From NCBI GenBank assembly GCA_902794825.1, contig CADBIU010000006.1, forward strand, positions 33,905-97,904: a DNA stretch of 64,000 bases, read 5' to 3'. This stretch comes from an uncultured Lachnospiraceae bacterium. GTDB taxonomy: Bacteria; Bacillota; Clostridia; Lachnospirales; Lachnospiraceae. How positions within the stretch are numbered: position 1 is the stretch's first letter; every line of letters starts with the position of its first letter. Under the pieces are notes generated by a model. It was given only the letters and a program-made list of their open reading frames with translations. It ran no database searches and was not told the DNA's origin. A program made the position numbers and the translations under genes. Positions 54,501 through 61,588 of this stretch are shown in pieces.

Positions 54501-56155
54501 TCGTCGTTAATTCCGGTCAGCTGAGTGATCCTGTAGGGGATCGGTATCCCGGGATTAACGAATTCCGAGAAGCGGCCTGTGATCTCGCCGTTTTCTACCC
54601 TGACAGCGCCGAACTCAATGATCCTGTTCTTCTCCGGTGAAAATCCGGTGGTCTCAAGATCGAAGACCACATATTTGTGCGCGTCAAGAGCATCGGAGAG
54701 GTTTTCCTTCTCTCCGATCACAACGCTCTTTTGAAGATCATCGACGAGATAACACTCCACGCCATAGATGATCTTGAAGAATTTCTGGGGATCCACGGGA
54801 GGCAGCCCCTCCTCTTTCCGTCTCTTATTCTCGGAAGAAAGAAGCGCTTCCCTTACATGATTGGCGTCCGGAAATGCCTGGACATTTCCATGGTCAGTAA
54901 TAGCGATTGCGGGCATTCCCCACTCATACGCTCTTTTGACCAGATCTTTGCACTCGGATACGCCGTCCATATCGCTCATTTTCGTATGGCAGTGCAGCTC
55001 GACTCTCTTAAGTTCTGCATTATCAACTCTCTTTTTGACAATAGGTGGAATCTTCATGATTCCCTGCAGAGAGGATATAGAAACCTCTTTATCAAAAGAG
55101 TCGAAGATCGCCGCGCCCTTCACCTTGATCCAGTTCCCGGCTTTCAGAGATCCGAGAAGTTCGTCGGCCATTGAAGTAGGAACAAAGAGTTTGCAGAAAA
55201 TTGAATCCGTGAAGTCCGTCATTGAGAATTTGACGATCGTCTTATCGTTTTTAATATTCCTGCTGCTGTTTGAGATGATCTTTCCCCGGACGACAACTTC
55301 ACCGATCTCACCAACTACATCGCTGATCGGGATCGCGTCCTCGCCGACCTCTCTTCCATAGATCACATCAGGATTATTAGAGCGCTTGAGGCTGAAGGGC
55401 TTTTTGCCGCTGTTCTGCGCATTATTCCCGGAAGTCCTGCGCCCGTGTTTCTGACCTTGCGCCGCGGCGCTCTCCTCTTTTTTGACAAATGAAAGCTTCT
55501 GTTTGGGGGCGTCTCCGGAGGGCTCTGCCTCTGAAGCGGCGTTCGGGTCCCAGGGGGGAAGCTCCTGTTCTGTTCCCTCCGCGATCGTAAATGCCGCCTC
55601 TGCACCCATTAAAGGGACACTCCTCTCAGGCCTTGCGGGAGCCGCTTTTTTGGCGCGCTCCTCGAGCACGACTTTCAGTTCGGCGGACACGCCGCACCTC
55701 TCCCTGAAGATCCTGTTAAGGGCTTCCTCCAGGGAAAAGGCCATTTTTCTGCTAAGACAGCTGTCCTCAAGATTGACGGCGATCTCGCCGTTTTCCCTGT
55801 AATCGATCCTGGCTTCGCGGAAATAGAGCCCCATGACATGAGAAAAACTGCCTACCTCGCTCACAAGCGAATCGTAATACTCCTCCATCAGACGCCTCGG
55901 CGTATACTGGGCGCTGAGCGAATAGTGCTCGTCTATATAGATTTCCCGGATCCTCTCCCCGAATACCTGCTTTGAGATCTCCTCCTGCATCCTGTAGATA
56001 CGTTCCTTGTGAATGAGATGATCCGAATGCAGGACGATCTTGATCCTGGTCCGTTCCCTGTTCGTAGTCAGTCTCTCGATCTGCGTCTGGGCAAAATAGT
56101 CCTGCAGGTCCGATTTGACCTTGAGAGAGGGAAATACATCAAAAAAAGCTTTCAT
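51584..56155 (-). CDS. polC: DNA polymerase III alpha subunit, PolC type
   Basis: Main replicative polymerase of low-GC Gram-positives, with built-in proofreading. The 1523-residue length is usual. Order: N-terminal domains (1-230), OB-fold (about 270-370, EVVVRGKIISNSSRNIKNDKTIVKFS), PHP domain (HCHTKMSDMDGVSE near 390, interrupted), DnaQ-like exonuclease (VFDLETTGFSPEKNRI near 498), rest of PHP, polymerase with zinc motif (CTNCHF near 988, CPKCGK near 1015) and DIDLNFSGEYQ near 1046 with catalytic Asp residues. A disordered linker at 190-260 is Glu/Ser/Lys rich. It ends the block that begins at pyrH. Confidence 0.97.
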   Translation of the reverse strand: MKAFFDVFPSLKVKSDLQDYFAQTQIERLTTNRERTRIKIVLHSDHLIHKERIYRMQEEISKQVFGERIREIYIDEHYSLSAQYTPRRLMEEYYDSLVSEVGSFSHVMGLYFREARIDYRENGEIAVNLEDSCLSRKMAFSLEEALNRIFRERCGVSAELKVVLEERAKKAAPARPERSVPLMGAEAAFTIAEGTEQELPPWDPNAASEAEPSGDAPKQKLSFVKKEESAAAQGQKHGRRTSGNNAQNSGKKPFSLKRSNNPDVIYGREVGEDAIPISDVVGEIGEVVVRGKIISNSSRNIKNDKTIVKFSMTDFTDSIFCKLFVPTSMADELLGSLKAGNWIKVKGAAIFDSFDKEVSISSLQGIMKIPPIVKKRVDNAELKRVELHCHTKMSDMDGVSECKDLVKRAYEWGMPAIAITDHGNVQAFPDANHVREALLSSENKRRKEEGLPPVDPQKFFKIIYGVECYLVDDLQKSVVIGEKENLSDALDAHKYVVFDLETTGFSPEKNRIIEFGAVRVENGEITGRFSEFVNPGIPIPYRITQLTGINDDMVIKADPIEKVLPRFLSFAEGSVLVGHNVGFDIGFVRENCRQQGTDCPFTTVDTLGIARAILPGHAKYTLDAVAKIVGVSLENHHRAVDDAECTAGIFRKFLPMLKERGADTFERINDLSDSNPDIVKRLRTHHCVLLAKNNTGRVNLYTMISDSHLKYFFKKPRIPKSLLMKHREGILVGSACVSGELFEALLEERGDEAVAGIADFYDYLEIQPRDNNRFLLESPRMQERYPQIRTEEDLLDLNRRIVKLGEQLGKPVVATGDVHFMDPEDGIYRDIIQDGLGMADEDPAPLYLRTTEDMLQEFSYLGARKAEEVVITNTQKIADMIDAISPVRPDKCPPIIPHSDEMLTEICYNKAHSMYGDPLPPIVEERLQRELGSIIKNGYSVMYIIAQKLVWKSVEDGYLVGSRGSVGSSFVATMSGITEVNPLPPHYYCTNCHFSDFDSPEVKAYAGRCGIDLPPRICPKCGKPMKKDGFDIPFETFLGFKGDKEPDIDLNFSGEYQSKAHAYTKVIFGHEQTFKAGTIATVAEKTAYGYVKNFFERKGTAKRNCEIERLLQGCTGIRRSTGQHPGGIVVLPLGEDINTFTPVQHPANDMTTDIITTHFDYHSIDHNLLKLDILGHDDPTMIRMLQDLTGLNPVDIPLDDPTVMSLFSSTKALGITPEQNGGIDVGSLGIPEFGTKFVIGMLDDTRPTSMSELVRISGLSHGTDVWLGNAQSLIQSGKATLSTAICTRDDIMSYLIGMNMDKSLSFKTMESVRKGKGLTPQMKEAMEAAGVPDWYIESCLKIKYMFPRAHAAAYVMMALRIAYCKVFYPLAYYAAYYSIRASAFSYEIMCQGQAHLLEVMEEYTKRKDTLTPKEAATLDDCLVVREMYARGIEFTPIDIFTAGSRNCKIVDGKIMPALTSIDGMGEKAADAVVEAAKDGPFISRDDFWNRTKVPKTVVEKMNAMGLLGDLPESNQISLFDILN

Positions 56156-56217
56156 TGCAAATAAGTCCTCTTGCTATTTCATTGTCTTCAATGAACACGA
56201 ACCCGGCGGCAGTCCGA

Positions 56218-57273
56218 TCAGAGCATGCTGTCCAGTTCCTGTTTGAGCGCGTCCAGAAGCTCTTCCTCCGGCATCTTGCGGATGATCTCTCCGTGCTTAA
56301 TGAGAAGGCCTTCGCCGTCTCCCCCAGCTATGCCGATATCTGCTTCCCTTGCTTCGCCAGGGCCGTTTACAGCGCAGCCCATGACCGCGACCTTGATATT
56401 GAGGGGATATCCCTGAACCATCGTCTCTACCTGATTGGCGAGGCCGATCAGATCGATCTTTGTCCTGCCGCATGTAGGACATGATACGACGTCAATACCG
56501 CCTTTTCTAAGCCCCAGCGTCCTGAGGATCTGTTTTCCGGATTTGATCTCCTCCACCGGGTCCCCGGTCAGCGAGACACGGATGGTATCGCCGATTCCCT
56601 GATAGAGAATGACGCCAAGCCCTACCGCGGACTTAATATTACCGCTGAAAAGTGTTCCCGCCTCAGTGATGCCCACATGAAGCGGATAATCTGTCTTCTG
56701 AGCGAGGATCTCATGAGCGCGGATGCACATCATGACGTTCGAAGACTTAATGCTGATCACCATCTGATCATAGCCGCACTCTTCGATCATGCCCACTTTA
56801 TCCAGCGCGCTCTCCACAAGTCCCTCGGCTGTTACTCCGCCGTACTTTTCCACCAGGTTTTTCTCAAGAGAGCCGCTGTTGACGCCCACCCTGATCGGGA
56901 TCTGCCTTTCTCTGGCGCATCTTACTACCTCCGCGATCCTTTCCTTTCCGCCGATATTGCCGGGATTGATGCGGATCTTGTCAGCGCCGTTTTCCATCGC
57001 GGCGATCGCCATCTTATAATCAAAGTGTATATCCGCGACCAGCGGGATGCTGATCTGTTTTTTGATCTCAGCGATGGCTTTGGCAGCATCAGGATTCGGG
57101 ACGGTACACCGGATGATCTCACATCCCGCGTTTTCCAGTCTGTGGATCTGCTCCACTGTCGCCCTCACATCCTCTGTGCGGGTGTTTGTCATCGACTGGA
57201 TCGCAATAGGGTTTCCTCCTCCGATCAGACGGTCTCCGATCTTAATAACTCTTGTATGATCTCTGTATGCCAT
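56218..57273 (-). CDS. ispG: 4-hydroxy-3-methylbut-2-enyl diphosphate synthase (flavodoxin)
   Basis: Iron-sulfur enzyme of the MEP isoprenoid pathway. The 351 residues show GGGNPIAIQSMTNTRTEDV at the start, GNIGGKERIAEVVRCARE, and the cluster-binding Cys residues in VSCPTCGRTKIDL (near 264 and 267) and GCAVNGPGEA (near 300). Normal bacterial short form. It sits between rseP and polC. Presence of IspG means the MEP pathway is used, yet dxr, which in relatives lies two genes upstream, is not in this run. Confidence 0.96.
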   Translation of the reverse strand: MAYRDHTRVIKIGDRLIGGGNPIAIQSMTNTRTEDVRATVEQIHRLENAGCEIIRCTVPNPDAAKAIAEIKKQISIPLVADIHFDYKMAIAAMENGADKIRINPGNIGGKERIAEVVRCARERQIPIRVGVNSGSLEKNLVEKYGGVTAEGLVESALDKVGMIEECGYDQMVISIKSSNVMMCIRAHEILAQKTDYPLHVGITEAGTLFSGNIKSAVGLGVILYQGIGDTIRVSLTGDPVEEIKSGKQILRTLGLRKGGIDVVSCPTCGRTKIDLIGLANQVETMVQGYPLNIKVAVMGCAVNGPGEAREADIGIAGGDGEGLLIKHGEIIRKMPEEELLDALKQELDSML

Positions 57274-57312
57274 AGGGACATTCCTCCATTTCGTATTAAT
57301 ACCTTACTATCC

Positions 57313-58383
57313 TCAGCTGAAGAGTCTCGATATATCGTTAATCATCACGAACACCATAAGCGCCATGAGCGCCATAAAGCCCGCAAGGTGCACCATTCCT
57401 TCCTTCTCGGGAGGGATCGGCTTTCCGCGCACTCCCTCGATAATGAGAAAGACAAGCCTTCCTCCGTCCAGCGCGGGAAGCGGGAGCAGATTGATGATTC
57501 CAAGGTTTATTGTCAAAAGAGTCGCAAGGTTGATCATGGACAAGACTACCGTCATCGCTCCGTAAGGCTGTGCCTCCGTGTATGTATCATTGACCACCTG
57601 CACCACTCCAACCGGGCCTGAAACGTCATCTTTTGAAAAGTGGCCGCTGAAAATTGTTCCTATGGACTTAATGGTGACTTTCATCCAGTACCCGATCTCA
57701 TATAATCCATACTTAAACACTTCCGGCGCTGAGCACTTATGCGCCTCTCCGGCGCCCAGTATCCCGATATAATAGCGCTGCGCCTCTTCGTCGAACTTAG
57801 GCGTTACGGTTACTGTCTTTCTCTCCCCGTCCCTTTCATAGGTGATCTCCAGCGGTTCACCGTAGTTCATCATTGAATAAAGACTAACTTCCCTGTAAAG
57901 ATGGATATTCTCTTTCCCGATCCTGACGATCGTATCTCCATCCTGCAGCCCGGCTTCCATAGCCGCGGAATCCTCAATGACTTTGTTTATGACAGGAAGG
58001 TCCGTTCCGCAGAAAGCCACAATGATAAGGGCAAAGATATATCCGATCAGGAAGTTCGCCATAGGTCCTGCGACGACTGTGGCGATCCTTGCCCCGACAG
58101 GAGCATTGGGAAAAGCGTCCGGTGAGAGGTTCTCTCTCTCCTCCTCGTCCAGGGAATCCATTCCCTCGAAAATGCAGGCGCCGCCAAGGGGCAGGAGCTT
58201 TAGACAGAAATCCGTCTCTCCGATCCTCTTTCTTAGAAGAGTCGGTCCAAATCCGACATCAAATTCATTGACGCGGATCCCGTTCCTTCTCGCGACCGCA
58301 AAATGCCCGAATTCATGGGATATCACGATAACTCCCAATATCAGGGCAAATATCAAAATACTGACTAACCAATTACTGCTCAA
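57313..58383 (-). CDS. rseP: Site-2 intramembrane protease RseP/RasP
   Basis: Zinc metalloprotease that cleaves anti-sigma factors and signal peptides in the membrane. With a TTG start at 58383 the protein has 356 residues. It has HEFGH (23-27) in the first helix, a central PDZ domain (about 115-195, DSAAMEAGLQDGDTIVRIGKE), and NLLPLPALDGGR in the last part. The TTG has GGGAG 9 nt upstream. An ATG at 58455 would add 24 residues with no family match. A TGT-TATAAT extended -10 lies about 20 nt upstream of the TTG. Confidence 0.9.
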   Translation of the reverse strand: MSSNWLVSILIFALILGVIVISHEFGHFAVARRNGIRVNEFDVGFGPTLLRKRIGETDFCLKLLPLGGACIFEGMDSLDEEERENLSPDAFPNAPVGARIATVVAGPMANFLIGYIFALIIVAFCGTDLPVINKVIEDSAAMEAGLQDGDTIVRIGKENIHLYREVSLYSMMNYGEPLEITYERDGERKTVTVTPKFDEEAQRYYIGILGAGEAHKCSAPEVFKYGLYEIGYWMKVTIKSIGTIFSGHFSKDDVSGPVGVVQVVNDTYTEAQPYGAMTVVLSMINLATLLTINLGIINLLPLPALDGGRLVFLIIEGVRGKPIPPEKEGMVHLAGFMALMALMVFVMINDISRLFS

Positions 58384-58478
58384 AGTATAGTACTCCCGAT
58401 TATAACAAATGCGCGGTGTTCTTACCGCCAAAAAGCAAGAAAAAGGCGAACACAATGCCCGCCCCTTGTCTATTATGT

Positions 58479-59345
58479 TTACAATGCAGCCGTTCCCATC
58501 AGGATCACGCCGAGAATATAGATCAGCGGCGCTGTAAATATGATGCTGTCGAACCGGTCCATGATGCCTCCATGTCCCGGGATCAGGTGACCGTAGTCCT
58601 TGATATCATGGTTTCTCTTGATCGCTGAAGCCGCCAGATCACCGATCATGCTGATCAGTGCCCCGCAGATGCCTATGATCAGGAACTGAATTCTGTAATC
58701 CGCATCGGGATACATAGCTTTCAAAATATATGCGAGGATGACGGAGCAGACAGCAGAACCGAGGAGTCCTCCGACAGCGCCTTCTTTCGTCTTCTTGGGA
58801 CTCAGCACAGGTGCCATTTTATGTTTCCCGAACATCATGCCTGCTGCCAGCGCACAGGTATCGCAGACAGAACTGCAGACAAAAATGAGCGCGTACATGA
58901 AAATGCCGTAAGGAAGCGTTCTTGTCCTGTACACAAATGCCATCAGGATCGGGGAATAGACAAAACTGAAAAAAGCTGCCATCACCTGTTCTGACCTGAA
59001 CTTCGGAAATGCCAGGACGTAGACCGACATGATCCCTAAGAAGGCCGCTATGATGATCACCGTAGTAAAGAAATCAGATGCAAGGACCATCTGATCCGGA
59101 GCTGCCCCCCATCTCGCCTGAAATACAATGAGCCCTGCATAGTAGACCGCCGTCATTACGAGTGCAAACCCAGTAAGCGTATTCACTTTCTCTGTGCTCT
59201 CCAGAACCGATGTCGCGCGGGCAAGCTCCTGAAAACCGATCATAGAGCACACCATGATGAGAACTGCCAGGGGGAATCCCCCCAGCAGTCCCGCGCCGAC
59301 GATCAGAGCGGCTATAACTACGCCGCTGATCACTCTCTCTTTCAT
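58479..59345 (-). CDS. cdsA: Phosphatidate cytidylyltransferase
   Basis: Makes CDP-diacylglycerol for phospholipid synthesis. The 288-residue membrane protein has about eight helices. The family signature near the C-terminus is present (GDLAASAIKRNHDIKDYGHLIPGHGGIMDRFDS), with Asp residues for metal binding. It overlaps uppS by 4 nt (ATGA). It is followed by rseP with a 95-nt gap where relatives carry dxr. Confidence 0.95.
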   Translation of the reverse strand: MKERVISGVVIAALIVGAGLLGGFPLAVLIMVCSMIGFQELARATSVLESTEKVNTLTGFALVMTAVYYAGLIVFQARWGAAPDQMVLASDFFTTVIIIAAFLGIMSVYVLAFPKFRSEQVMAAFFSFVYSPILMAFVYRTRTLPYGIFMYALIFVCSSVCDTCALAAGMMFGKHKMAPVLSPKKTKEGAVGGLLGSAVCSVILAYILKAMYPDADYRIQFLIIGICGALISMIGDLAASAIKRNHDIKDYGHLIPGHGGIMDRFDSIIFTAPLIYILGVILMGTAAL

Positions 59346-60058
59346 GAGATCAGACCTCCGTATCTGCGTTCTCTGTTATTAAAAGCGTCTATAGCCTTCT
59401 CCAGCTCAGCTTTGTTGAAATCCGGCCACGCAGCGTCACAGAAATACAGCTCCGAATATGCGGTCTGCCACAGAAGGAAATTTGAGATCCTCTCTTCTCC
59501 TCCTGTCCTGATCAGAAGATCGGGATCCGGTATCCCGCAAGTATCCAGTTCGTCTGAGATCATATCCTCGGTGATGTCTTCCGGGTTCAGTTCAGTTTCC
59601 TTCACTTTCATCGCAGCCTTGCGAACTGCTCTTACGATCTCATCCCTTGAACCATAATTGATCGCGATCTGGAATCCGATGCCGGTATTGGAAGCCGTTT
59701 CCTTTTCCAGGTTCGCGATTGAGGCCTGCAGGTCGCTGTCGAGTCTGCTCTTGTCGCCGATCACTCTGATCCTGACATTGTTCCTGGCGCATTTCGCAAG
59801 ACTCGTCTTCATATAGGTCCTGAGAAGATTCATCAGGGCCTTCACTTCACTGTCAGGCCTGCTCCAGTTTTCTGTGGAAAAGGCGTACACCGTCAGATAG
59901 CGGATCCCCATGTGGTCCGCATCCTCAAGGATCTGCTCCACGACCCTGGCTCCCTGCGCATGTCCGGCTGTTCTGGGAAGTCCCCGCTTTTTTGCCCATC
60001 TTCCGTTTCCGTCCATTATGATCGCGACGTGAACGGGTATTTTTCTCTCGTTTTGCAA
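59342..60058 (-). CDS. uppS: Undecaprenyl diphosphate synthase (cis-prenyltransferase)
   Basis: Extends farnesyl diphosphate with eight isopentenyl units to give the lipid carrier for cell-wall synthesis. The 238-residue protein has IIMDGNGRWAKKRGLPRTAGH (D16 catalytic), LTVYAFSTENWSRP, and the C-terminal DLLIRTGGEERISNFLLWQTAYSELYFCDAAWPDF. Complete. Placed between frr and cdsA. Confidence 0.97.
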   Translation of the reverse strand: MQNERKIPVHVAIIMDGNGRWAKKRGLPRTAGHAQGARVVEQILEDADHMGIRYLTVYAFSTENWSRPDSEVKALMNLLRTYMKTSLAKCARNNVRIRVIGDKSRLDSDLQASIANLEKETASNTGIGFQIAINYGSRDEIVRAVRKAAMKVKETELNPEDITEDMISDELDTCGIPDPDLLIRTGGEERISNFLLWQTAYSELYFCDAAWPDFNKAELEKAIDAFNNRERRYGGLIS

Positions 60059-60088
60059 TTTTAACCCCTGCCTTATACTGACGTAAAA

Positions 60089-60646
60089 TTACAGCGTCAT
60101 GATCTCTTTTGTCTTATCTTCGATCATCTTGTCGATCTTCTTGATGTACTTCTCAGTCGACTTCTGAAGTTCATCCTGAAGTTCATCCACAACGTCCTCG
60201 GAGAGATCTTCTGTCTTCTTGAGTTTCTTGAAAGTATCATTTCCATCTCTGCGGATGTTGCGCAGAGCTACCTTCGAATCCTCGCCCATCTTCTTGACAT
60301 CCTTGGAGAGCTGTTTTCTTCGCTCGCCGGTCAGTTCAGGGAATACCAGGCGGATCGTCTGTCCGTCGTTTGTGGGGTTGATTCCGATATCAGAGGCATT
60401 GATGGCGCGGCTGATCTCCTTGATCATCTTCTTCTCCCAGGGCGCGATCTGAATGATCCTTGCCTCAGGAACAGAGACATTCGCCACCTGCTGGATGGGC
60501 GTAGGGGATCCGTAATAATCTACACGGATCTTGTCCAGTACATGCGGATTTGCGCGTCCGGCGCGGACAGCCTGCAGATCGGTCTGCAGATGGGAAATGG
60601 TCTTCTCCATTCTCTCTTCATAAGGTTTAACTCTTTCGCTGCTCAT
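60089..60646 (-). CDS. frr: Ribosome recycling factor
   Basis: Splits post-termination ribosomes with EF-G. The 185 residues are typical (RMEKTISHLQTDLQAVRAGRANPHVLDKIRVDYYGSPTPIQQVANVSVPEARIIQIAPWEKKMIKEI). AGGGAGG lies 6-7 nt before the start. It lies 63 nt after pyrH and 30 nt before uppS. Confidence 0.98.
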   Translation of the reverse strand: MSSERVKPYEERMEKTISHLQTDLQAVRAGRANPHVLDKIRVDYYGSPTPIQQVANVSVPEARIIQIAPWEKKMIKEISRAINASDIGINPTNDGQTIRLVFPELTGERRKQLSKDVKKMGEDSKVALRNIRRDGNDTFKKLKKTEDLSEDVVDELQDELQKSTEKYIKKIDKMIEDKTKEIMTL

Positions 60647-60709
60647 AATAACCTCCCTGTTTTTAATTTCTCCGGCTCGCCGGAGGTTTTGTAATTCTGA
60701 TCAGATTAT

Positions 60710-61405
60710 TCAGACTGTGATAGTGGTTCCGTTGAAATCCCCGGAAGCCGCTTTCACAATACTGTTCTCCTCCTGGAGCGCGAACACACGCATCGGCATG
60801 TGGTTCTCCTTAGCCAGGATGGATGCAGTCATATCAACCGCCTGCAGTCCTCTTGCGATCACTTCGTCGATGGAGATCGTGTCAAATCTCTTCGCGTCGG
60901 GGTTCTTCGCAGGGTCACTGTCATAAATGCCGTCGACATTCTTGGCAAGAAGGATCATATCCGCCTCGGATTCGATCGCGCGAAGGAGGATCCCCGTATC
61001 CGTTGAGAAATAGGGATGTCCGGTACCGCCCGCGTAGAATACAACTGTTCCGCCGGCAAAATACTGATTGGCCTTATCCTTGGAAAACAGCTCCGTGAAC
61101 GCGCCTACGGCAAAAGGCGTCATCACCACTGTCTTCATTCCCTCTGTCCTGAATATCTCCGATACATAGATGCAGTTCATGACCGTCGCCAGCATCCCGA
61201 TCTGGTCCGCCTTGACCCGGTCGATCTCATTTCCCGTGCGGCCTCTCCAGAAATTGCCGCCTCCGGTCACGACGCCCACTTCATATCCGGCGTATATCAG
61301 CTGACGGACCTGCTTCGCAACGCCTCTGACAGTATTCTCGTCAAATCCCATGCTCTTAGGCCCTGCCAGTGCCTCGCCGCTCAGCTTCAAAATGATTCTG
61401 CTCAT
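60710..61405 (-). CDS. pyrH: UMP kinase
   Basis: Phosphorylates UMP to UDP; a hexameric, GTP-regulated amino-acid-kinase-family enzyme. I chose ATG 61405 (MSRIILKLSGEALAG), giving 231 residues, because GGAGG lies 8 nt upstream and the family starts here. Family blocks: GVVTGGGNFWRGR, DQIGMLATVMN, FAGGTGNPYFSTDT-like segment VFYAGGTGHPYFSTDTG, and LLAKNVDGIYDSDPAKNP. First gene of the pyrH-polC block, with its own promoter. Confidence 0.96.
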   Translation of the reverse strand: MSRIILKLSGEALAGPKSMGFDENTVRGVAKQVRQLIYAGYEVGVVTGGGNFWRGRTGNEIDRVKADQIGMLATVMNCIYVSEIFRTEGMKTVVMTPFAVGAFTELFSKDKANQYFAGGTVVFYAGGTGHPYFSTDTGILLRAIESEADMILLAKNVDGIYDSDPAKNPDAKRFDTISIDEVIARGLQAVDMTASILAKENHMPMRVFALQEENSIVKAASGDFNGTTITV

Positions 61406-61420
61406 CTGTCGTTCCTCCAT

Positions 61421-61469
61421 GGTTAATAATATCATTAACCATTTTACATTAGATATCTCCCATTTACAA
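61421..61469 (-). promoter_or_regulatory. pyrH promoter and adjacent palindrome
   Basis: On minus, TTGTAA (61464-61469), 17 bp, TAAAAT (61441-61446). Directly downstream is a 20-bp palindrome (61421-61440, GGTTAATGAT/ATTATTAACC, nine of ten pairs), spanning the expected transcription start. It may be an operator. Confidence 0.75.
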
Positions 61470-61492
61470 GGGACGGTATCCGATGCTATACT
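61463..61492 (+). promoter_or_regulatory. typA promoter
   Basis: On plus, TTTACA (61463-61468), 18 bp, TATACT (61487-61492). The -35 uses the same base pairs as the -35 of the divergent pyrH promoter. The typA leader is about 90 nt and contains a CTTAATATTAAG palindrome (61526-61537). Confidence 0.75.
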
Positions 61493-61588
61493 GTTACAGT
61501 TTATGAAGAAAAGCAGTTTTGTTTCCTTAATATTAAGAAAAAACGGGCACCGCAAACGAGGCATGCCCAAAAGACGTAAGGAGAAATA

